Source: an uncultured Rhodospirillales bacterium
GTDB taxonomy: Bacteria > Pseudomonadota > Alphaproteobacteria > Azospirillales > Azospirillaceae
Direction: 5' to 3'
DNA length: 57,864 bases
NCBI GenBank assembly: GCA_903856295.1
Contig: CAIOBP010000120.1
Location: 1-57,864 of the forward strand
Shown here: piece after piece, positions 1 through 9,467 of the stretch
Layout: the number at the start of each line of letters is the position of its first letter
Numbering within the stretch: position 1 is the first letter of the stretch
Program-made: the position numbers and the translations under genes
Notes under the pieces: generated by a model
What the model was told of the DNA's origin: nothing
The model's database searches: none
What the model saw: only the letters and a program-made list of their open reading frames with translations

Positions 1-14
1 GGGCCGCAGGCCCC
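1..14 (-). terminator. possible hairpin downstream of yebC (window edge)
   Basis: A GC-rich inverted repeat (GGGCC/GGCCC around a short loop) lies just past the yebC stop codon on the minus strand. Any U-tract would fall outside the window, so this is only a candidate terminator. Confidence 0.25.
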
Positions 15-22
15 AGACCCCA

Positions 23-772
23 TTACCCTGCCAGCTTTTCCATCAGCTCATCCGGAATATCAAAATTGCCTTCGACGGTTTGGACGTCGTCATTGTCGTC
101 GAGGATGTCGATCAGTTTCAGCAGGGTGGCGGCGGCGTCCTCATCGGGAGCCACGGTGTTGAGTGGCACCCAGCCGAGGCGGGCGCTTTCCGCCGGGCCG
201 AAGGCGGTTTCGAGGGCGTCGCGCACCCCGGCGAAGCCCTCGATGCTGGTGGTGACCTCGTGGCCGGCGTCGCTCGAGTCGACATTTTCCGCCCCCGCTT
301 CCAGGGCGGACTCGAAGATCGCGTCGGCCGAGGCGGCGGCGGCGGGATAGAAGATCAGGCCGCAGCGACTGAACATGAAGCTGACCGAATTGGTCTCGCC
401 CAGCGACCCGCCATTCTTGGCGAAGGCCGAGCGGACTTCGGCGGCGGTGCGGTTGCGGTTGTCGGTCAGCGCCTCGACGATCAGGGCGACGCCGCCGGGG
501 CCGTAGCCCTCGTAGCGCACCTCTTCATAGGCGGCGGTGTCGCCGCCGGGCGAGCCGCTCTTGATCGCGCGGTCGATGCGGTCGCGCGGCATGTTCTGCT
601 GGCGCGCCGCCTGAATCGCCGCCCTCAGGCGCGGATTGGCCGCCGGGTCGGGCAGGCCGGCCTTGGCCGCCACCGCGATCTCGCGGGCCAGTTTGTTGAA
701 AATCTTGCCGCGCTTGATATCCTGCGCGCCCTTGCGGTGCATGATGTTTTTGAATTGTGAATGACCGGCCAT
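23..772 (-). CDS. yebC: YebC/PmpR family protein
   Basis: A 249-residue protein of the usual family length (about 240-250). It opens with [18 protein letters not shown], the conserved YebC start, followed by the [10 protein letters not shown] segment, the family's [16 protein letters not shown] stretch and the [14 protein letters not shown] core near residues 88-101. YebC proteins are cytosolic. They were first described as DNA-binding regulators, and members are now also linked to relief of ribosome stalling, so the exact role here cannot be read from sequence. The gene is transcribed divergently from shc. In many proteobacteria yebC precedes ruvC, but here the window ends downstream of it, so that context cannot be checked. 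Confidence 0.95.
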   Translation of the reverse strand: MAGHSQFKNIMHRKGAQDIKRGKIFNKLAREIAVAAKAGLPDPAANPRLRAAIQAARQQNMPRDRIDRAIKSGSPGGDTAAYEEVRYEGYGPGGVALIVEALTDNRNRTAAEVRSAFAKNGGSLGETNSVSFMFSRCGLIFYPAAAASADAIFESALEAGAENVDSSDAGHEVTTSIEGFAGVRDALETAFGPAESARLGWVPLNTVAPDEDAAATLLKLIDILDDNDDVQTVEGNFDIPDELMEKLAG

Positions 773-1023
773 GGCGTCGTCGCTGCCTTCGTCCCTCGTC
801 CCCGAATGGCTGAGGCTTTACCATATCTGGGGAGGCGAATCCATATTTTGTGAGGCTGACGCAACGACCAGCTATGACAGATTAGCAACAATTCGCGGAA
901 AACGGTGTTTGGTGCGACGCAGCGCTTGTGGTGCACCCCGATATTCGTCTACCAGGATTGGAACTCTGTGGGGTGGTCATTACGGCCCGGTTGATCATGG
1001 TTAAAAAAAGATCGGGAACGGTC

Positions 1024-2961
1024 ATGGACGGTTTAGCATTCGGCTTTGGCATCCGGGACGGCGTGGGCGATCTGGTTGATCGCGTCCGGTCGCAGCTCGT
1101 TGCCTTACAGAAACCTGACGGCCATTTCGTGTTTGAGCTTGAAGCCGACGCGACCATTCCGGCCGAATACGTCATGCTCCAGCACTTTCTCGGCGATCCC
1201 AAGCCCGAGATCGAGGCCGAGATCGGCGCTTATCTGCGCAAGGATCAGGGCGAGCATGGCGGCTGGGCGCTGTTCCACGATGGCGATTTCGACATCAGCG
1301 CCTCGGTCAAGGCCTATTACGCGCTCAAGCTGATCGGCGACGATCCCCAGGTGCCCCACATGGTGCGGGCGCGCGAGGCGATTCTCGCCTATGGCGGCGC
1401 CTCGCGCTGCAACGTGCTGACTCGCTTTCTGCTGGCGCTGTACGGCCAGATTCCCTGGCGCGGCACGCCGGTGATGATGGTCGAGGTGATGCTGCTGCCC
1501 CGCTGGTTCCCGTTCCACCTCTCCAAGGTGTCGTACTGGTCGCGGGTGACGCTGATCCCGATGCTGATTCTTCAGGCGTTGAAGCCGACGCCGCGCAACT
1601 GCGCCCGCGTCGACATCCGCGAACTGTTCACCACGCCGCCGGAGCTTGAGACCGTCTACAATATCAATCCCACCGGGTCCAAGTGGGGCGATATTCTGCT
1701 CAAGCTCGACACTTTACTTCAGGGGGCCGACCGCTATCTGCCCCAGTTCGTGCGCAAGCACGCCATCGACAAGGCGCTGGCCTTCATCAAGGAGCGGCTG
1801 AACGGCGAGGACGGGCTGGGCGCGATCTTCCCGCCCATGGCCTTCCTGGTCATGGCCTATGACGCTCTCGGCTATCCCAAGGACCATCCCGACTTCGTGA
1901 CCGCCCGCAAGGCGGTGGACAAGTTGTTGGTGCGCAACCGCCAGGGCGGGTATTGCCAGCCTTGCGTGTCGCCGGTCTGGGACACCAGTCTCGCCGCTCA
2001 CGCCTTGATGGAGGCGGGTGAGCAGACCGATGGCACGGTGGTGCAGGGGGCGCTCGACTGGCTGCGCGACCGGCAGATTCTCGACACCGTCGGCGATTGG
2101 GCCGACAGCACCAAGAAGGGCTTGCGGCCGGGCGGTTGGGCCTTCCAGTACGGCAACTCCTACTATCCCGATGTCGACGACACCGCCGTGGTCGGCATGG
2201 CGCTGCACCGCACCGGCGACGAGCGCTATCGCGAGGCCTGGGAGCGCGCCGCCGAGTGGGTGATCGGCATGCAGAGCCGCAATGGCGGTTGGGGCGCCTA
2301 CGATGCCGACAACACCCACCATTATCTCAACCATATCCCCTTCGCCGATCATGGCGCGCTGCTCGATCCGCCCTCGGCCGACGTTTCGGCGCGCTGTGTC
2401 GGCTTTCTGGCCCAGATTGGTCACGGTCTGGATCATCCGGCGGTCAAGAAGGGCATCGACTACTTGCTCAAGGAGCAGGAGCCCGATGGCTCCTGGTTCG
2501 GGCGCTGGGGCACCAACTATGTTTACGGCACCTGGTCGGTGCTGTGCGCGCTGAACGCCGTGGGCATGGATCATCAGCATCCGGCAATTCGCAAGGCGGT
2601 GAACTGGCTGCTGACCCGTCAGATGCCCGATGGCGGCTGGGGCGAGGACTGCGCCACCTATTGGGCGGCGCGCAAGACCGACGTCAAGGCCAGCACGCCG
2701 TCGCAGACCGCCTGGGCGGTGCTGGGGCTGATGGCGGCCGGCGAGGTTGACAGCGATGCGGTGCGCCGGGGCGTCGCCTTCCTCGAACAGGCGCCGCGCA
2801 CCGGCGCTCGCTGGGACGAGAAGTTGTACACCGGTGTCGGTTTTCCGCGCGTCTTCTACTTGCGGTATCATGGTTACGCCGCCTATTTCCCGCTGTGGGC
2901 GACGGCGCGCTATCACACCCTGATCAATAAGAATGATCGCCGGGTAGCCTACGGGATCTGA
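1024..2961 (+). CDS. shc: squalene-hopene cyclase
   Basis: A 645-residue terpene cyclase that converts squalene to hopene/hopanol, the first committed step of hopanoid synthesis, acting as a monotopic membrane protein. The catalytic DVDDTA motif (aspartates at about residues 383-386) is the protonating DxDD of the class. Several QW-type repeats are visible (GGWGAYDAD, DGSWFGRWG, DGGWGEDCA), as is the GTWSVLCALNA segment. The frame is open from 928. ATG 1024 gives the normal family length and starts at MDGLAFGFGI; ATG 997 (MVKKRSG) is an alternative. The gene stands alone and ends in a strong hairpin terminator. Hopanoids order the outer membrane in alphaproteobacteria. Confidence 0.95.
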   Translation: MDGLAFGFGIRDGVGDLVDRVRSQLVALQKPDGHFVFELEADATIPAEYVMLQHFLGDPKPEIEAEIGAYLRKDQGEHGGWALFHDGDFDISASVKAYYALKLIGDDPQVPHMVRAREAILAYGGASRCNVLTRFLLALYGQIPWRGTPVMMVEVMLLPRWFPFHLSKVSYWSRVTLIPMLILQALKPTPRNCARVDIRELFTTPPELETVYNINPTGSKWGDILLKLDTLLQGADRYLPQFVRKHAIDKALAFIKERLNGEDGLGAIFPPMAFLVMAYDALGYPKDHPDFVTARKAVDKLLVRNRQGGYCQPCVSPVWDTSLAAHALMEAGEQTDGTVVQGALDWLRDRQILDTVGDWADSTKKGLRPGGWAFQYGNSYYPDVDDTAVVGMALHRTGDERYREAWERAAEWVIGMQSRNGGWGAYDADNTHHYLNHIPFADHGALLDPPSADVSARCVGFLAQIGHGLDHPAVKKGIDYLLKEQEPDGSWFGRWGTNYVYGTWSVLCALNAVGMDHQHPAIRKAVNWLLTRQMPDGGWGEDCATYWAARKTDVKASTPSQTAWAVLGLMAAGEVDSDAVRRGVAFLEQAPRTGARWDEKLYTGVGFPRVFYLRYHGYAAYFPLWATARYHTLINKNDRRVAYGI

Positions 2962-2984
2962 TCGCGTTTGCTGCCGTCGTATCT

Positions 2985-3013
2985 GCCCGCCCCTCTGGGG
3001 CGGGCTATCTTTT
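2985..3013 (+). terminator. Rho-independent terminator of shc
   Basis: A perfect 9-bp stem GCCCGCCCC/GGGGCGGGC with a 3-nt loop is followed by TATCTTTT, 24 nt after the shc stop. The right arm runs into the stop codon of the convergent radical SAM gene. Confidence 0.85.
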
Positions 3014-4030
3014 GTCCGCGCGGTTGGCGGCGTGCCAGCGCAGTGTCCAGTACAGGCGCCGCAGCCTGAGTGACGCGTGCTCGCCGAAAAGGCGTTTCGT
3101 GGTCTCCCTGAGCAGGGTTTTCGCGTCCTGCCTGGTGGTTTTCGGCCTGAGGGTCCATTGCCAGCCGTTTTTCAGGTCGTGAGGGGCGGCCGCCGTGCAG
3201 GATTTGCAGAGCGTGGCGCAGGAATGCCCAAGTTTCATGTTCTCCTGTCGCAGGCGATTGAGCGGCTCGCTCTTGAATAAATCATAGTAATCCTGCTCAA
3301 TGAGATTGCCGATAATGTAGGTGAGACCGTAATCCTGGCTGCACAAGGCGACATCGCCATTCGGTAGCAGGACATTGTGGTCATAGAAGGGGCTCTTGCC
3401 GCAGGAAACCGCGGTCGTGTGATCAGGTGTATCCTGAAGGCTGAGCGGGTCCGGGCTGGTGGTCTTGTCAATGTTGCCGGCGCGCGTTTGCCCGTAGAAT
3501 GATTCCGTTCTTATCCGCAGATCGTCCAGCGAGGCGGGCAGGCGGCCGGACCGGTCCATGGTCATGAGGTGAAACCGTGAAATGCCGCATTCCGTGCCAT
3601 AGGCATAGAATTTCGCAAAAACAGCGCGCCACTCCTGAGACTCCGTCCAGCCCCGCATGTTGCCGCCGCGATCGGGCAAGTGCAGGCACAGGGCGTCGAC
3701 CTGATCGTCGTGGGCTCTCAGGAGGGCAAGTATCGAGTCGGCATTCGTTGCGGTGATTCCGGTCAGCGTCGTATAAAGTCCGACTTTGAAGCCGGTCTCC
3801 AGGGTGTGTTTCAGGAATGCCGTGCAGTCCGGGTTGCTCCAGGGCTCGGCCATGCCCGAAAAATCAATTCTGACATGAGCGGGGACCTTGCCCAGACTTT
3901 TTCTGAAGGTGTCGAATGTCAGATATTTGGGGCCGTTTCGCGTGTCGTAGGCTGTCCGCAGTGTTTTTTGTGGACAGAATGTGCACATCAGCGGGCACCC
4001 GATCCGCGTTGTGATCTCGAGTGTGGCCAT
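3005..4030 (-). CDS. radical SAM protein with SPASM-like C-terminus
   Basis: A 341-residue protein. CPLMCTFC near residues 11-18 is the CxxxCxxC motif that binds the S-adenosylmethionine [4Fe-4S] cluster. A C-terminal set of cysteines (VSCGKSPF, VALCSQDYG, GHSCATLCKSC) fits an auxiliary SPASM-type cluster, and the text NGDVALCSQDYG...GNL is typical of SPASM proteins. The frame continues to 4399, but ATG 4030 puts the cluster motif at its usual N-terminal place. It sits at the edge of the glycan locus, divergent from a polymerase-like gene, so a role in modifying a sugar or lipid-linked intermediate is possible but unproven. The substrate is unknown. Confidence 0.85.
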   Translation of the reverse strand: MATLEITTRIGCPLMCTFCPQKTLRTAYDTRNGPKYLTFDTFRKSLGKVPAHVRIDFSGMAEPWSNPDCTAFLKHTLETGFKVGLYTTLTGITATNADSILALLRAHDDQVDALCLHLPDRGGNMRGWTESQEWRAVFAKFYAYGTECGISRFHLMTMDRSGRLPASLDDLRIRTESFYGQTRAGNIDKTTSPDPLSLQDTPDHTTAVSCGKSPFYDHNVLLPNGDVALCSQDYGLTYIIGNLIEQDYYDLFKSEPLNRLRQENMKLGHSCATLCKSCTAAAPHDLKNGWQWTLRPKTTRQDAKTLLRETTKRLFGEHASLRLRRLYWTLRWHAANRADKR

Positions 4031-4314
4031 CAAGTGTGCATCCTTGCCCGGTTTCCCTGACTGACGGGACCAGTGGACATTAGTCTGGTGCCCAATGTCT
4101 CGCAAGTCACTAAAACTGCACCGCGGATAGGGCTGTGGGCGGTGGGCGAACCCCAGGCCCGCGCATTCCTGCGTTGACGGTGGGGATGGCGGGCCGCTAT
4201 AGGGTCGGTCAGAGCGTGTTCCGAAGTGTGACGCCGTTCTAAAATGGTCAGATGGGCCTGCGCGCCCGGCGGTTTGATGACCGCGTTTGTAACAGCCCCA
4301 ATAAGGCGGCTCGG

Positions 4315-5676
4315 ATGAAAAGCCTGCCCCAGGCGCTTTGCCTGTTCGTGATCGGTCTGCTGCTGCTTGGTTACGTGCTGGGCGGTAAAGGTTTCGCACA
4401 TATCGGGGTAGAGCCCATCTACATCGGCGAGGCGGCTTTGGCCGTCAGTCTGCTTTTGTTTCTGATGGCGCCAAATATCAAAAATGTGTTCTGGCTGCCT
4501 GAGGCCTGGATCGTACTGGGGTTGGATTTCTGGTGTCTGCTTCTGACCCTGCCCTTCGTTCGAGAATATGGTGTTAACACCTTCCGCGATGCCGCCATTT
4601 ATGGGTATTCCATTTTTTCCTTTATTATTGCACTCCATATTTCAAATTATAAAGTTATTATGACTATATGTCGTGCTTATCTTAGGGTTCTTCCGTTGTG
4701 TATCATCATTATACCAGTTCTATTGTGGGCGCAGCCTGATGACCCCGATATGATGACGGATGAGTTGCCGCTCATTTACTTGAAGGCCGGAGATGTGATG
4801 GTTCATCTGGTCGGCGCCTTGTCGTTTGCGTTGCTGGGGTTGCGCTCTGCCATTGTCCCCGTCACGAGTTGGGCTGGGAATATCGTCTGGCGGTTGTTCT
4901 GGGTGGCATTGGTGGTCTCTTTGATGTGGACGGTTGCCATGAGTCGTGGCGGGCTGATGGCTATGATCTGTGGCCTCTCCGTGATCGCGGTGTATGGTGT
5001 AAGCTCTCGGAAATTGATTGGTTTTGCGGTTGCGGTGCTCACGTTTCTCGCTGTGCTGGCCGCATTCGATGTCCATTTCGAACGTGATCGGCGTGATATT
5101 TCTCCCTGGCAGGTTATTGAGAATGCCGTCAGTATTGTCAGCCTCGGGACTGGCGAGGATATCGACACCTCTGGCGATCTGGAAGGAACCGCGCGCTGGC
5201 GCTTGGAGTGGTGGACAGAAATCGTAGGATACACGCTATTCGGCGACTATTTCTGGATGGGTAAGGGCTTTGGGATCAATCTCGCGGATGATGACGGCTT
5301 TCAGGTTGATATTGATGAAGGGTCTCTGCGCAGCCCGCACAACGGGCATCTCACCATTTTGGCGCGTGCCGGGGTGATTGGTCTGACGCTATGGGTGTTG
5401 TTTCTTGGGGCGTTCGCGGTGGCACAGGTACGCATGGCGGCACGGATGCGCGAGATGGGCTTGGTCGTCTGGCAACGGCTGAACCTGTGGGTCCTGTCAT
5501 ACTGGGTGACGGCGGTGGTCAACGCCACGTTCGACGTCTATCTCGAGGGGCCGCAGGGCGGCATCTGGTTCTGGTCGATCACCGGATTTGGCCTGGGCCT
5601 GCTGGCGTATCAGCGGCGGGTGTTGGGGGCCGGGCCGCAGACGCCGGAGGCGGTGTCTGCACAGCGTTTCTGCTGA
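4315..5676 (+). CDS. O-antigen ligase/polymerase-like (Wzy/WaaL) membrane protein
   Basis: A 453-residue polytopic membrane protein with about 10-12 hydrophobic segments and one long periplasmic loop (roughly residues 250-350). The loop is followed by SPHNGHLTILARAGVIGL, the HNxxL...xGxxG signature of the Wzy_C/O-antigen ligase family. Such proteins polymerise or ligate lipid-linked glycan repeats at the periplasmic face. ATG 4315 was chosen because the first membrane segment follows at once; the frame is open from 4252. It is divergent from the radical SAM gene and tail-to-tail with the GT-C gene, 8 nt apart. The coding sequence is more AT-rich than its neighbours, especially around 4600-4740. 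It is one of two such proteins in this locus. Confidence 0.85.
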   Translation: MKSLPQALCLFVIGLLLLGYVLGGKGFAHIGVEPIYIGEAALAVSLLLFLMAPNIKNVFWLPEAWIVLGLDFWCLLLTLPFVREYGVNTFRDAAIYGYSIFSFIIALHISNYKVIMTICRAYLRVLPLCIIIIPVLLWAQPDDPDMMTDELPLIYLKAGDVMVHLVGALSFALLGLRSAIVPVTSWAGNIVWRLFWVALVVSLMWTVAMSRGGLMAMICGLSVIAVYGVSSRKLIGFAVAVLTFLAVLAAFDVHFERDRRDISPWQVIENAVSIVSLGTGEDIDTSGDLEGTARWRLEWWTEIVGYTLFGDYFWMGKGFGINLADDDGFQVDIDEGSLRSPHNGHLTILARAGVIGLTLWVLFLGAFAVAQVRMAARMREMGLVVWQRLNLWVLSYWVTAVVNATFDVYLEGPQGGIWFWSITGFGLGLLAYQRRVLGAGPQTPEAVSAQRFC

Positions 5677-5684
5677 TGCGGTCA

Positions 5685-7028
5685 TCATGAGAACGGGTTG
5701 AGAAATGCATAGCATGCCGACAGGACTACGAAGGATAGTAGTACAATATTTCCCAGTCTTTCTTCACGATGAGGCTGGAGGGTACAGAACGTAATCATGG
5801 CAATCATCATCGCGGGCAGCTCATAGTATTTTTGATATATGATGTATGAGTTGGTTATGGCAACGGCAAAGGATATTGCGATAAAAAGCGGAGATGCCAC
5901 TATGAATATGCTTTCAGGGTCTGGTGTGTTTTGGGGCGTTTTCACCCTGATCAAGGCTTGGTGGAGGCAGGCAAGGCCCAGGATGATCAGGAGAACCATG
6001 ATCATGTTGAATCCGCCTATGCTGGAAGCAAACGATGAGAGCCTCCAGACGATGCCATCATGGGAGAAACCGCCCAGCGTTTTCCCCTGAAGGGGGGCGA
6101 TTTCCAGGATGGCGAGAGACAATGCAAGCAGAATTGCGGTCTTGTATAATAATGATATGATTTTCTGTTCTGGTGTTAAAAGAGTTCTCAATAGAATAAA
6201 AGGCGCCGAATATAATCCGATGCAGGCGATGAAGAAGGAAACGGATGCTGGTTGCATGCCGAGATGCATCTGAAATCTTGGTGGGTTCAGGCCTCCCCAC
6301 AACACAGCGAGGGCGGCTAATGGCGCCAATGACACTGCCAGAGCCGTTGATCTGAGTATAAGTCTGCCAGCTTCCGTGCGGCCTCGCAGAAACATGTCAT
6401 ACACTATGGACAACGCAATAACAGCGGCAATCCAGATGTAAAGCTGTCGCGTCATGATGGCGAGGCATGAGAAAATTACGCTCAGAATGAAATATTTGTT
6501 GCACTCCCGATCAAGGCTGATGTGGAGCGATGCCAGGGAGGCGATGGCAAACAGGATACCGATTGCATCGGTCATGACAATGAAGGAAGAGCCGTAATTG
6601 TATGGCGCAAGGTAGAATGTGAGGGATAATAAGACTGCTCTCGGTATGCTCATTCTGAATGGTCCGGAGAACCAATAGAATAAGAGTGAGGCACCAAGAT
6701 ATCCGATAAACGCATTGAAAAGCCGCAAGCCGGATATCTCTGGCCCTATAATTTTAGCAATTGCGGCAAATATGATGTGGCTCAAGGGAGTTGTTGCCGA
6801 GCTGTAATCTGAAAGATTGATGTATGGAAAAGACCGGTAAAACTCCATGATAGTCGGATAGTGAAAGTCGGGCTCGTCCATCCAATGGAAGGTATGGAGG
6901 GGAGTTGAGAGCCCATGCAAAAATATTATCGGAACAATCGCCGGGATCGATAGGATCAGCAATGCACCGAAGGTGTTTATGACCTGATGATTTCTGGGGT
7001 ACTCGGCGCCCCGGGCGGGTGGGCTCAT
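5685..7028 (-). CDS. GT-C fold membrane glycosyltransferase, ALG10/ArnT-like
   Basis: A 447-residue protein with roughly ten membrane segments. The first periplasmic loop carries HWMDEPDFHYP followed by an LSDYSSATTPLSHIIFA stretch. This resembles the acidic first-loop motif and TTPPG-type segment of DIE2/ALG10 and of other GT-C transferases that use polyprenyl-phosphate sugars as donors. GC content is clearly below the window average. The gene runs tail-to-tail with the preceding polymerase-like gene and head-to-head with the DPA-like cassette. Because that cassette would make a polyprenyl-phosphoryl pentose, this is a reasonable candidate for the transferase that uses it; that is inference from context only. 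Confidence 0.75.
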   Translation of the reverse strand: MSPPARGAEYPRNHQVINTFGALLILSIPAIVPIIFLHGLSTPLHTFHWMDEPDFHYPTIMEFYRSFPYINLSDYSSATTPLSHIIFAAIAKIIGPEISGLRLFNAFIGYLGASLLFYWFSGPFRMSIPRAVLLSLTFYLAPYNYGSSFIVMTDAIGILFAIASLASLHISLDRECNKYFILSVIFSCLAIMTRQLYIWIAAVIALSIVYDMFLRGRTEAGRLILRSTALAVSLAPLAALAVLWGGLNPPRFQMHLGMQPASVSFFIACIGLYSAPFILLRTLLTPEQKIISLLYKTAILLALSLAILEIAPLQGKTLGGFSHDGIVWRLSSFASSIGGFNMIMVLLIILGLACLHQALIRVKTPQNTPDPESIFIVASPLFIAISFAVAITNSYIIYQKYYELPAMMIAMITFCTLQPHREERLGNIVLLSFVVLSACYAFLNPFS

Positions 7029-7212
7029 GGTGGGGGCATCCGTGGATCAGCGATGATCGAAGCGAGGCCGGAAGGCTACCACGGTCGGCGCGGCTCTGAA
7101 AAGTGTCATCGAACAACATGATGGCACAAGCTCAGAGCGGAGATGATCGTGCCGTGAACGGGAAGGGCTGGAACGAGAAAACGCAATGGGATAAAAAGAA
7201 CTGCGCTGAAGT

Positions 7213-8148
7213 ATGACTCTGAATGTTCATGGGCGGGGGGTGGATGTGAATGGTGGCGACCCCCGGCATCCTGTGCCCGCCGACTATCTGCGGGCCCTCC
7301 GTCCCCAGCAGTGGCTCAAGAACGGCTTGATTTTGGTGCCAGGGTTGGCCGGTCATGTGACGGCGCCGGGGGCTTATGCCGTCGCCGCGCTCGCTTTCGT
7401 CAGTTTTTGCCTGTGCGCCTCGGCCGCCTATGTGCTGAACGACCTTGCCGACATCGCCAACGACCGGGAGCATGCGGCCAAGCGCCTGCGTCCCTTCGCC
7501 TCGGGAGCGCTGCCGGCCGGCCACGGCTGGTGCCTGATCCCGGTTTTGTTGGCGGTCGCGCTGGTTTTGGCGTTCCGGGTCTCGCCGTCCTTCGTCGCGG
7601 TGCTGGCCGGGTATAGCCTGGGCACGCTGGTCTACACGTTTTGGTTGAAGCGGGTGCTGGTGCTCGATGTGGTGGTGCTGGGCTGTCTTTATGGCCTGCG
7701 GGTGGTCGCGGGCGGGGTCGCCTTCGCCGTGCCGCTGTCGGAATGGCTGGTGGCGTTTTCGGTGTTCCTGTTTCTGTGCCTGGCTTTGATCAAACGTTGC
7801 GCCGAACTGGCCGGACGGGTGCGGACGGGGCGGGGCGATCCGCCCGGCCGTGCCTACCGGCTCGACGATTTGCCGGTGCTGGAAGCGCTGTCCGCCGCCA
7901 GCGGCTTTTCCGCCATCGTGGTGCTGGCGCTTTATCTCAACAGTCCGGCGGTGGCGCGGTTGTATTCATGTCCGCAGGCGCTGTGGGGGATCGGGCTGGT
8001 GCTCGCCTATTGGCTGTGCCGCATGCTGATCCTGACCCACCGTGCCGAGATCAACGATGACCCGGTCGCTTTCGCCGCCACCGACGGCGTCAGTCTGGTT
8101 TGCGCGGGGCTGGTGCTGGTGATCGGCCTGGGGGCGAGCCTGTCATGA
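7213..8148 (+). CDS. UbiA-type polyprenyl-phosphate phosphoribosyltransferase (DPPR synthase-like)
   Basis: A 311-residue integral membrane protein. The RPQQWLKNGLILVPG start, NDLADIANDREH (NDxxDxxxD Mg-binding motif) and KRLRPFASG match the subgroup of UbiA proteins that attach phosphoribose from PRPP to decaprenyl phosphate, the Rv3806c type. This is the first step toward polyprenyl-phosphoryl arabinose. The next two genes encode the matching oxidase and reductase and overlap in ATGA fashion, so the three are translationally coupled. The 5-phosphate phosphatase of the pathway is not seen here. Confidence 0.85.
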   Translation: MTLNVHGRGVDVNGGDPRHPVPADYLRALRPQQWLKNGLILVPGLAGHVTAPGAYAVAALAFVSFCLCASAAYVLNDLADIANDREHAAKRLRPFASGALPAGHGWCLIPVLLAVALVLAFRVSPSFVAVLAGYSLGTLVYTFWLKRVLVLDVVVLGCLYGLRVVAGGVAFAVPLSEWLVAFSVFLFLCLALIKRCAELAGRVRTGRGDPPGRAYRLDDLPVLEALSAASGFSAIVVLALYLNSPAVARLYSCPQALWGIGLVLAYWLCRMLILTHRAEINDDPVAFAATDGVSLVCAGLVLVIGLGASLS

Positions 8149-9467
8149 GGCTTTCGGGCTGGGGCCGCCACCCCTGGGCGGATGGCGCATTGCTGGCGGT
8201 GCGCACAGGCGGCGACGTGACGCGGCGGCTCCGCCCGGCCGCCAGCCTGATTGCCCGGGGCAACGGCCGGGCCTATGGCGACGCCGCGCTCAACCCTCAG
8301 GGCATGCTGTCGATGCTGCCGATGGACCGTCTGCTCGCCTTCGATCCGGCGACTGGCCTGCTCACCTGCGAGGCCGGGGTGACGCTGGCGGATATTCTGG
8401 CGGTGTTCGGGCCGCGCGGCTGGTTTCCCGTGGTGACGCCGGGGACGAAATTCGTCACCATCGGCGGCGCGATCGCCGCCGATGTCCATGGCAAGAATCA
8501 CCATCGCGACGGCGGCTTCGGTGCCCATGTCCGGAGTCTGGATCTGGCGCTCGCCGATGGCCGGGTGGTGACCTGCGGTCCGGGCCGGGAGCCGGAACTG
8601 TTCGCGGCCACCCTGGGCGGCATGGGGCTGACCGGGGTGATCCTGCGCGCGAGTTTCCGCCTGCGGCCGATCGAAACCGCCTGGATACGCCAGGAAACCC
8701 GGCGTGCGGCCACTCTGGACGACGCGCTGGCCCTGTTCGAGCAATCCGGCGACCGCAGCTATTCGGTGGCCTGGATCGATGCGCTGGCCGGGGGCGCCAG
8801 CCTCGGACGCTCGGTGCTGATGCTCGGCGAGCATGCCGTCGCGAGCGATCTGCCCGCCGGTCTGCGGGCGGCGCCCCTGGTTTCCGGCCGTCGCGGGACG
8901 CTCCGGGTTCCCTGCGATTTTCCCGGCTGCGCCCTCAACCGCCACAGTGTGGCGGCGTTCAACGAAGCCTATTACCGGCTGGCGGTGCCCGGAACCCGGC
9001 TTGTCGATCTCGAGCGCTTCTTTTATCCGCTGGACGCGCTGCTCGACTGGAACCGCCTTTATGGCCGCCGGGGGTTCGTCCAGTATCAGTGCGTCGTGCC
9101 GCGCGCCGCCGCTGCCGGGGGGCTGCGCCGGCTGCTGACCGCCACCGCCGCCTCCGGTCTGGCGTCGTTTCTGGCGGTGCTCAAGCTGCTCGGGCCGCAA
9201 GGCGCCGGCTTGCTGTCGTTTCCCCTGGACGGCTATACGCTGGCGCTTGATTTTCCCGCCACGGCGCCGGTTTTTGCGCTGTTCCGCGAGCTTGACGCCA
9301 TTGTCGCCGATCATGGCGGCCGGCTCTATCTAGCCAAGGATGCCCGGATGGATGCGGAGGCGCTGCGGCGCGGCTATCCGGAGCTTGACCGCTTCCTGGC
9401 GGCGCGGCAGGCTTGGGGCGCCCGGAGTATCTTTCACTCCCTTCAGTCCCGGAGGTTGGGGATATGA
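8145..9467 (+). CDS. FAD-dependent oxidase, DprE1-like
   Basis: A 440-residue protein of the VAO/PCMH flavoprotein fold. The N-terminal FAD-binding half contains GNGRAYGDAALN (compare the GRxxSYGD of DprE1), VTPGTKFVTIGGAIAADVHGKN and a GGMGLTGVI segment. Family DprE1 oxidises decaprenyl-phosphoryl-ribose at C2 as the first half of a 2-epimerisation. The start overlaps the stop of the upstream gene by 4 nt (ATGA), and its own stop overlaps the next start in the same way. The Cys387 that DprE1 inhibitors modify cannot be placed by eye. Confidence 0.85.
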   Translation: MRLSGWGRHPWADGALLAVRTGGDVTRRLRPAASLIARGNGRAYGDAALNPQGMLSMLPMDRLLAFDPATGLLTCEAGVTLADILAVFGPRGWFPVVTPGTKFVTIGGAIAADVHGKNHHRDGGFGAHVRSLDLALADGRVVTCGPGREPELFAATLGGMGLTGVILRASFRLRPIETAWIRQETRRAATLDDALALFEQSGDRSYSVAWIDALAGGASLGRSVLMLGEHAVASDLPAGLRAAPLVSGRRGTLRVPCDFPGCALNRHSVAAFNEAYYRLAVPGTRLVDLERFFYPLDALLDWNRLYGRRGFVQYQCVVPRAAAAGGLRRLLTATAASGLASFLAVLKLLGPQGAGLLSFPLDGYTLALDFPATAPVFALFRELDAIVADHGGRLYLAKDARMDAEALRRGYPELDRFLAARQAWGARSIFHSLQSRRLGI

